Below, piece after piece: positions 55,527-64,000 of a stretch of DNA of 64,000 nucleotides. This DNA comes from Rhyacichthys aspro. Lineage: Eukaryota > Chordata > Actinopteri > Gobiiformes > Rhyacichthyidae. Position 1 is the stretch's first letter. Each line of letters begins with the position of its first letter. Where the stretch lies: NCBI GenBank assembly GCA_036850595.1, contig CM072155.1:4449953-4513952 (forward strand), given 5' to 3'. The notes below the pieces were generated by a model. The model searched no databases. It saw only the letters and a list, made by a program, of their open reading frames with translations, and was not told the origin of the DNA. Position numbers and translations under genes: made by a program.

Positions 55527-58019
55527 CTGAAGAGACATGACAGAAAGATGAAGAGTTACTATAAGCTGCTATAGTAATACAATCAAAGGCAGGATGACTA
55601 TTGTGGTGCTTAATTGCCTATTGTTGCTCAAAAAATATTAACTGGCAAGCTCTGGGGCGGTATTTAAGGGCACATTATTTAGTGAATAGATAAGGTTAAG
55701 GTGGCATTTTTATTGTTTGTGAAAACTAACTTTTCCCCATCCCAAGGTACTTACTACATCAGTCTTTTTTGGTGTGTTGGGCAATCAACACTTCTTTTTT
55801 TCTCTTTTAAAACCCAATGACGAAGTCCCCTGAGGTGTTTCAAAGTAAAGCAGCTTGGGAGGTGAGTCACTATGCACCCCGGGGACATGTCACATTCCCC
55901 AGTCAGCCCTCTTGTCCCCTGTGTACTTATCAACCCCCCACCCCCCCTTCCCGGGAAGTCAGCCTGATCAAGAACCACAATTCTGTGACAGGTCTGAGCA
56001 AAGTAACCTACATCAAGTCGTCCTGACTATGCTGTAGTGTGCGATCTCCGGGGCTTCCGCTATACTAACTGCTTCTAAATAAAGAACTGAGTTCGTGCTG
56101 GCAGAACGAGAGCAGGCGACGGAGGGAGCCAGGGGGAGAAGGAGGCGAGCTGGAACCATGTTAATCTTTTATACAGAAAAGAGAACAAAAATAACTTCGT
56201 CAAATCCCCCAACTGGAACTGTGGGGCTGTGCGCTCATTGAAAGTGCCATGTGCAATCACTAACCTGACAAATGTAACGCAATACTGTAAGGTAAGATGA
56301 AATAAGATTAAAGCCTGGAAGCAAGATACACTGTAGGTGTGGTCGTGTCAGAAGTTCAAATGTACAGTCACTGCTCAGCCTGATGGTTATGGGCCAATCA
56401 AAGGTGTGTGGTTCTAATATTGTGTTGCAAAATAACAGCCCTCGGGCCACACAAAACCACTGAAACTCATCCACAATGAATAGACTTAGTTTGAGGCAGA
56501 CTGTGTTAAAGTGCTACTACCTGATTTTCTTTTTGCCGTCCTGGTCTCAACAGCACCACTCAACCCCAAACAGCATCCTAGGGATCTTTTCTGTCTGTTC
56601 TTTTTCTCTCATTAAAAAAAGTAAATCCGGACAAATTTCCCATGGCTAAATACACTTAAGAGTTAAGAAAAGTTAAGAGCTTACCTTAAACGTTAAGCTC
56701 TGAGTTCGGTTGATATGCCAATTATCTCCACCTCGTCAAATATTATATGTGAATTAAGCATTTATTTGCATTTCACTTTTGCACGTTCTCTGTTTAACTG
56801 ATAGCCGTTACTTCCTTGTTGGCCAAAGCTTCAGGTACAGAAAATTCTCATCTTTGATTAAAATCTTTCATAATAAAAACCTAGATGATGTCTTAATGTC
56901 TCTTTTTATTACAATATGTCATTAAACAGTTTTTTTCTCACATGCTTAAAAAAAAAAAAAAGCAGTGTAACTGTAAAAGTGATAAACACTAATTTGGGTA
57001 TTGGGTTCTTGAAAACAATGCCCTCTTTTAATTTTAAGGACATCATATAAAAGGTAGAGTAAAAAATGTGTAAAAAAGTGAAAATTCTTCTTAAAAAAGA
57101 CTAACTGTACCAAGTGTGAGCTACACATTTGACTGAACATTAGATCTCTACTGCTGAGGATTAAAGTCAGAAACTGAGTAAGATGTTAAGACTTTAAGCC
57201 TTAAATAGTTAAGTAGGATGTTAAAGGGTGATGGCATCCTTCTTGTGAAGCCCTATAGCATTTGAATTTGAAAGACAAGTATAAAATGAAGAATATAAGT
57301 GATGAATATGCAGAGGAGATCCTCAGTATTCACACTGATGTCTCCGCTGTAAGAAGGGTAATCCAAAATGGAAGGAACTGCAGTTAGACATGCTCTGGGA
57401 AAGGTCACTGAGATAAAATGCTGCACAGCGGAGTTCATAGAATATGGTAAACATGTATATTTTGTCATATACATTTTTTAATTGAGATATGTAGGTCATG
57501 AACTATTCATTTTTCTGCATCTGTCTTATTGTGAGTCATTAGTTACTTTTAGAATGAGTAATCTTAAGCCATTAACATCTAGAAGACATACATTTAACGA
57601 ACCTCAATTTTTGTAAGTATTGTATTGTAAGTGTAATTGTTTTGAATCCTAAACCTAATGTGCTTTTTGATTCTCTATGTCACTATAGTATAAGATAAAA
57701 TGGTAAATTAAGGTAAAAGTAATGTTGAACTGAAAGCCCAGAAATCCACTGGAGCTGAAAAATCCAATGACTCAGGAAGTTAGTGGCTCCAGACGCACTG
57801 ATGCATACAGCCAAGAGTTGTTCTGATCTGCTTTAGGATCGCAATAAACAGTTGGCCTTTATATTTTAGCTACACTTAGCTCTGTCGGTGGATGTAAAAC
57901 AGGATGTCTGCTGGTGCTGCTTTGTTGCAACGAGAGTCAGGCTATGATTTGAATAATTAGATGCACAAAGACATGAGTAAGCAGGAGCTAAGCGTGCAGG
58001 CAGACTGACATGTTCCCTG

Positions 58020-58760
58020 CAGCCAAGGTGACAGACGACGGAAAAGCACTCCTCTCAAGATGAGCCGCTAATTAAAGATGATGCTGAGTTAATTAAGCTG
58101 TGGAAATATGGGGGTTGTTGTCATCCTGCTGAGTGTACTGCTGAGAGATGGAAGAGCCCCTTTAAATGAGAGCAAGATGAGCAACGTTTAAAGGAATTGT
58201 TTTTTCGAATCACATTCGAATCGAATCAGTTTGTCTTTGGTGCCAGGCAGTGTGGACGACAATGATATATAGCCCTCTTCTATATCTTTTCTTTACTCCC
58301 TCTGACTCGTTGCCACTTAATCCATTTGGTAATTAGGATTGCAGCTGCAGGGCTCTGAAATCACAGCGGAGGAGGAGGAGGACTGCATCACCCAGTCATG
58401 GCCACACCCATAACAGGAAGGAGGATTTATGGCCTGCCCCCGCCTGGTCTGTTCATGCCGTACCCTGTCTGACTACCGCCCACCAACACGCCAGCGTCTG
58501 ACCATTACATCAGCAGCAATTTGTTAGATCATGAGGCTGCCCAAATTCAATCTAGCGCAATAAAAATTTATCATCCCAGTGGGACCATCAATGAGAACAG
58601 AGCATGACTAATGTGAGAACATGGGCGGCGTAGAGGATGGCAGGGTGATGGACCTGATCGCAGAGCCGCAACGCCCTGCTATCTCTTCTGAAGCCAGGTT
58701 TAACCACACGAGCTGGGTTTCTATGTGAGATATAAATACAATTTAAAGAGAACATTAAAA
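58020..58760. promoter_or_regulatory. Possible conserved non-coding element cluster
   Basis: High-complexity sequence with several TAATTA-type cores: gctaattaaagatgatgctg, gagttaattaagctgtgg, ggtaattaggattgcagctg. It also has cagcagcaatttgttagatc and gcgcaataaaaatttatc, wording typical of deeply conserved vertebrate developmental enhancers. No frame, no repeats. Inferred from texture and motif density only. Confidence 0.35.
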
Positions 58761-59136
58761 GATGAAATGAGTTGCCATTAATCGGAAGCGTAAAGAGTAA
58801 ACCCTTATTTGTAGTGGTGCGAGAGGCTGGAGGGATAGCCGTATACTGCTGCAATAAAATAGAGAAGATTGTGCCAGTTTATTCCTGGCTTTCTAAACTT
58901 TAAATTCAGAAAACAGCAGCAGTTTTCAGCATTTTAGGGACTCATTATTTAATGTCACAAGGTTTTTTTAAAAGCGATGTATAAAATGTTTCTAATTCAG
59001 AAAGTGAAAGCTGTGTAATGCAATTCTGTGTAAAAGCAGAAACAGCTGTTGCAAATAAATCAGAAAATACACTTCAGGAAAAGTACTACATTAAGCATTC
59101 TACCCTCTGGGAATGTGGCTGTTCATCACAAGAACA

Positions 59137-59370
59137 AGACAAGCTTTATTTATCAAAAGAGTCCTGTTTTTTTTTTGCCTTACTGTTTTTAAGCACGGAT
59201 TATTTATCGTCCAATCAACAGACTGCAGTGTTTGGCTCCACCTTTTGGAAAGCGGACTGTGCTGATGGAAGCAAATGCCGAGCTGTTAATAAAAGAGTGA
59301 AGTCGATCAAGATATTGCAATTGATAATACTGCGATAACAATACATTTGTGATGTATTGTACAGCCCTAC
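59137..59370 (+). repeat. Old interspersed repeat (ggctccaccttttggaaagc family)
   Basis: Contains ggctccaccttttggaaagc and, at its end, gatattgcaattgataatac with cgataacaatacatttgtga and tattgtacagccct, a frequent fish repeat ending. Part of it matches the reverse complement of 62,660-62,760, and a similar tail lies at 61,550-61,600. Confidence 0.45.
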
Positions 59371-61859
59371 AGGCATTTGTTTTCAGATTAAAGATTTATA
59401 AACAGCATAGGACTATATTTATATCTGCACATTACTTGCAGCCTAATTCCCTCATACAAATGCACAACTAGTGAAATGAGATAGCCTTACTGTTCTCTCT
59501 TTTCCACCATTTTTTGTTGTCTCTACCAATTTTTTTCTCTCTATCAAAACAATTCACCATAAAACTACCTCCACTACATTTGAAATCTATGGCAGCAGTG
59601 ATGGACCTCAGCAGACACACACGACTTACTCAACCATGAAGCCTCCGTACTCCACTGCCACCATTTTTGTTTCTATTTTGTGTGGTGCATCCGCAGAAAG
59701 CGGGGCAGAGAGAGCGACTCAGTGACACGTACCATGTGTTGTTCAAAGCACTGTGTAGCCTCCCCTCCCCCTTTTAGCTCAACATCCTAAAGAGCTGGCA
59801 AATCATCTCGCGGTATGCATTCTAATTCCATGAACAAAACACACAACAAATAGCATGCTACACTTTGTATTCTGCAGACCGTTTTCCAGTTACAAACACA
59901 TAACTGGGCACAAATCATCTCCGCAGATGGTGCCAGATTGGTGCATATCAACGTGCACACAAAACTCAGCATGTAAAGGCATCATTTTCTTCGATTATAC
60001 TGACTTATAATTGCTCACTGGAAGCTGTGAACAAAAATATATATTTATAAGGCAAGTGCATCAACATGACACACAAAAAAGGCTGTAAAATACTGAAAGA
60101 ATTTGTCCGTAATCCAAGCTGACATTTTACAGACCTATTCAAATGTACTGCCTGGACTAGACTACACCTACTGCTGGGTTTCTTCTGCTATGAGTAAACT
60201 GACCTTTAGGTGCGCCGCGAGCACTGTTTCCACCAAAGAGGTTAAAAATAGTAAAGAGAAGTCGGCCATGTTTCTCATTTATTTGAGGTCAGGGCAAGAC
60301 AGAAGAAGTTTGTTGGTGTGTGTGATGTTTCTGACTAACAGAAGATTAAGAAAACGTGCAGAAGCGCAGAAATGTGGCAAAACAAAGCTTGTCTTGTTCT
60401 TGTGACAGCCAAATGTAGAAAAATACCAAATCCTTCTTTGTTCCCATATGTTTATCGTGTTTAGTTCTTGAGATACAATGTTGTTTTTAAAGAAGAGTGA
60501 GAACGATCACTTGTGATATTTGACTTCATGATGATACATGAATAAAACTGACTATAATCAATAAATGTTTAGATCTATATTCAGTACATTAGAGTTGGAG
60601 GGCTTACATTTTGAGCCCTCCCTGTCTCCATAGACCAGGTGTAGTGTAATTTCCATACCACACAAAGTGTCTTTTGCTTTGTCAAATCAAAGCAAGTGGC
60701 TAATTTGCATAAGTGAACCAATTTGTGTTTGTTAATTTCCTGCCACTTAGTTTCACCAGGTCATTACATAAATTTGATGGATACCTTTCTCTGGTGATTA
60801 TCAGTTGCCTTTAGTGTCTGCAGATTTGATTTAGCAAAAAAGCATCTTTGCTCTAAAATGGCCATATTGTGTGTGATGTAAATAGAGTACCATAACATTT
60901 AGTGCATTTTAAACAAGATATGTATACTGCACATATATTGTAGTGATGATAACTTTTATCGATGTAATAGTGGTAATGCTAGTGTGACCTTCATCTGACG
61001 ACAGAACGAGGCAGCTCCAAACCTTACTGTAGTGCCCTTGAGCTGAATGGTACTTAATACCCACTAGAAGTGAAGAAGAAGAGAAGAGCTTAGTACTCTA
61101 TGATATCAGAACCTTTTATAATCATACATCTTAACTGCATATGAACACAATATATTTTATATATTTATCATTATCGCATTTTTATCCTTACTGCAATATC
61201 CGGATTGCGAAGAATGACTATTATTTCAATAACGTTATATCTGTCTATGTGATGGAGATTTACTTTTTTCCTCAAAATCATTGTCCAAACAGAGCATTAA
61301 ATCAAACTGTGGTGCATCGAAATAAAAAGTCCTGGTTTAGACCTGGTTCATTCCTAGATTTAGTGTTAGTTTAGATCTGTTTAGTTTTGGTTAAGTCCTG
61401 GTTCAGTCTTTAATACTAATTTTAATACAAATACCTGCTTTGATGTGTGGAAGTTAGTCAGAGCCCTGAATTTCTTTACATTTTCTAAATCAAATTTTTC
61501 AACATTCAAAATTTTAAAGCGCACTCAAATATCTCTGCTCATATATTATTATCGTATTATTCAAAATAGTTATCAAAAACTGCATGTTATATTGTGCAGC
61601 CCATAATGAAGAAACTGCAAATAATGCTCTGTTAAAATAAAAAAAACTGGGTCACTGAATGTAAAAAATCAACACGACACTAATAACTGTGTATGGTTCA
61701 TAAATAGTAAATACTCCCATCTGTAATATGCATCTATGAATTCTTAAGTTTAGGTAGTTGTTCTGTAAAAGTGGTGCAGGGACAAATCAAATATACAGTC
61801 TTTAAGGGAGTGTTTTTGACTCAAAATCCTTGCCGTGGGCATAATGTCAGACTGAGAAT

Positions 61860-62330
61860 GAGTTACAATGAAAAGCCCCTGGCAGCCACAGCTATAGAGC
61901 TAATTTAATTTCACTAGAAACTGCAGCTGAATAGGAGAAGCAAAACACTAGCCTATTGGCCCTAAATCAGATTGATGTCACTTAGCGAACATACATTTAC
62001 GCTGCACTTTCATTTAGCCGACTGGAACCTGCAGATGGATCTAAATCAATTAGGTTTCAGAGGAACACCGAGTGAATTGAAAAACCCCACTGTGAGTGTG
62101 TGTGACAGTAACAGGAGAAGGAGGGTGTGTCTAATGTGGCAATTAATGTGCCCATCGAGCCCTGGCCCCCTTCTGCTGATGTGACTAAGGAAAAAAGATC
62201 AAATCGAATTAAAGCAGAAATGCATGGCCCTGTCAAGGCACAGTCTTGACATGAATGCACTCATTAAGTGTGTCTTAATGTCAGGGGTCCACCTTCAATA
62301 AGAGGGATACTATGAGGGGATGGGTCTGTT
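61860..62330. promoter_or_regulatory. Possible conserved non-coding element
   Basis: High-complexity patch containing agagctaatttaatttcac, tctaaatcaattaggtttc, gtggcaattaatgtgccc and aatcgaattaaagcagaaat. The spacing of ATTA cores and the absence of repeats resemble vertebrate enhancers. Alignment to other fish is needed to tell. Confidence 0.35.
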
Positions 62331-62654
62331 TTAGATTTCCACATATTAATGCTCATAGATATTGTACAACTAACAACTGCAACGACTGATACTCTGTTTG
62401 TAGCTGTTATATATAGCTGTTCGGTTCATGGTTGACATAAAGTATCACTGATTATTGGGTCATTGAAAACAAAACAAAACGTTGGCTTGTGAAATCATGG
62501 CATCTTATTGCTCCACTTTTGCCAAAATTATAAGTGTATCAACAATAGAACAAAAAGACTTGTTTTTACAGCAGTCATGGTTTTCACTGGAGCTGGGATA
62601 AATTATAGCGCCTCTGTCTTATTACTGTTTAATTTTAGGCTCGTTTTTACTGGA

Positions 62655-62760
62655 GCGGGTAAGTTTCCATGACCAAAAGTGTCCCCAAAAAGCGCACTGT
62701 ACTACCTTTGGTGCCAAGTGTATGGTCCACTTTCAAAAAGGTGGAGCTAAACACTGTTCT
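62655..62760 (-). repeat. Old interspersed repeat, inverted relative of 59,137-59,370
   Basis: Reverse complement gives agctccacctttttgaaagt, close to ggctccaccttttggaaagc at 59,230. Confidence 0.4.
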
Positions 62761-63677
62761 GACTGGAAATGTTTTAAAATTTGTTTTAAAAAAAATACTC
62801 TTCACCACTGAACCATCTTGATTTACTTTTATGCAGGAAACAGAATTTTGATTGAACATGATGAGCATACCTTCTCTGTATTGTGTGAATTAAAACTCAC
62901 ATTGACTTTGCAAAGGATACCAAATGATTTATCAATGACATTCTAGTAATTACCACCATACACTTACGTAATACTGTTTAATGAGACGTGTGCACATCAG
63001 CCATTGTTTAAAGCTGTAATCTGAGTATAATCTGCACGGTGCAACTGCTCCCTGTGGCAGGTGGAGTAGATGAGAGGAGTAGGGAGTGTTTCAGTAACAA
63101 GGAAAGTCTACATGCAAATGTCATTGTTTAACATTAGCGTCTTTGTACAGTAGTTATGAATGTTTTACATAGTACCTGTTGTACCATGTTTTAGTTTAAT
63201 TTTTTCCTTTTGTTAACAGCCTAGTAACCTCTGAACATAAACACATATATGCATATACACTATGCATATACATTAGGGTCAACTTTGTTAAAATTACTGT
63301 TCCAAAGCTGTTAAAGTATGTTTCAGTTTCATATTACACATCTCATTTGTTTTTACATTTAATGTGCCAACATAAAACCACAGAAAAATTTGTTGAAAAA
63401 TCTGTAATAAGTTTTATGTGAATATGTGAATTCATAAGTCAATGCAACAAAGTTAAATTCTATTTTGCATATTTACTGTGTGATGATACTTAAAACCCTT
63501 GCACTAATTGTGAATAGTCCGCATAATGCTGTGTTTTTGAGGCTGTCTGAATGGTTATGTAACACCCCGTATGTACACCGTGTTGACATACCAATATCTA
63601 AGGAAGGGAACACAGCTTTCACAAACAAACAAGATGCTGGAGAATACTGAGACTCCCAAAGGCTCTCTCTGCTTCAG

Positions 63678-63774
63678 ATCAACAGCTCTCAGACAAAGAG
63701 TTCCTTCAGCTTCCTCTGCTGGTCTGCCGTTATCTCACCTCAGGACTTAACGCCGCGCTCACAGTGTGACTCAG
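63678..63774 (+). other. Doubtful exon near the right edge
   Basis: Flanked by acceptor ctctctctgcttcag and donor ACTCAG/gtgaga, 97 bases. One frame is open throughout (INSSQTKSSFSFLCWSAVIS...). No family recognised and no partner exon in the window. Higher GC than its neighbours. Confidence 0.25.
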
Positions 63775-64000
63775 GTGAGAAACACATGTTGACCTGATTC
63801 CACACAAAACACTTGCTCTAAACCAGAAACTCACCCAAAACAGACCAAATTGTCAGTTAGATTCTCAACATTTTACATAATTTCCCTTCCCGTAATCTTT
63901 CCTCAGACTTGTTTTATGAATAATGCTGTATAATGCTTGCTTTGGTAAAACGCCACGAGCCATTCCTTTTGGCTGCTGGCTGGCCTACTTATGCCGTGGC

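Larger units (their letters stand above)
55527..63677 (-). other. Probable long upstream intron of the proline-rich gene
   Basis: About 8 kb with no convincing exon. It contains old repeats and high-complexity, homeodomain-site-rich patches listed separately. The small frame opening MVPARLLLPLAPSV at about 56,158 on the minus strand is GC-rich but unsupported. Confidence 0.45.

Overview
This is vertebrate nuclear DNA, almost certainly from a teleost fish. Coding sequence sits in short exons with GT/AG borders and AT-rich introns. The repeats are of fish type: L2-like LINE ends, a tRNA-derived SINE and long (TA)n runs. The recognisable proteins are vertebrate families (PKN, T-type calcium channel, DOK4). 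No bacterial operons, CRISPR arrays, rRNA genes or free-standing tRNA genes were seen. Nearly all host genes here lie on the minus strand.

Bases 1-21,900 hold the 5' end of a protein kinase N gene (best match pkn1). Exons 2 and 3 carry the first HR1 domain and the start of the second. Two alternative first coding exons, at 4,189-4,278 and 21,253-21,279, both end in phase 0 and can each splice to exon 2. The distal one lies under a GC-rich, ETS-site-bearing promoter. The rest is intron with old repeats and possible conserved non-coding elements. The kinase domain lies beyond base 1.

Bases 23,400-45,100 hold the main surprise. A T-type (Cav3-like) calcium channel gene can be followed exon by exon on the minus strand from its N-terminus (about 45.0 kb) to domain IV S6 (23.4 kb), but it is dead. 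Its lesions include an in-frame stop in domain II S2, a frameshift in the domain I loop, missing pore-filter exons in domains I and II, no visible domain III, a frameshift in IV S1, and an exact 7-base tandem duplication at the domain IV filter. A roughly 7 kb block (25.6-32.7 kb) has been copied into the domain I intron of the same gene (35.5-43.2 kb). Each copy then gained its own retroelement: an L2-like LINE end in the first and a tRNA-SINE inside the duplicated channel exon in the second.

Each copy of the block carries, on the plus strand, an intact intronless gene for a coiled-coil protein with a 67-residue internal repeat and a basic, cysteine-bearing C-terminal tail. The repeat number differs between the two genes. 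X-box (RFX-type) motifs lie just upstream: two good ones in the first gene, two weakened ones in the second. I do not recognise the family. A cilium or sperm role is a hypothesis resting on the X-boxes. Downstream of each gene is a DOK4 PTB-domain exon fragment, and in the first copy a second DOK4 exon carries a TGA where DOK4 has tryptophan.

Bases 46,000-64,000 hold a CTCF-type site, a GC-rich patch with a doubtful exon, an intronless minus-strand gene for a Q-rich coiled-coil protein (49,353-50,318), and the last two exons of a large proline-rich, acidic protein with an eight-unit REPTPEPI array (52,381-55,526). The upstream remainder looks like long intron with possible conserved regulatory elements.
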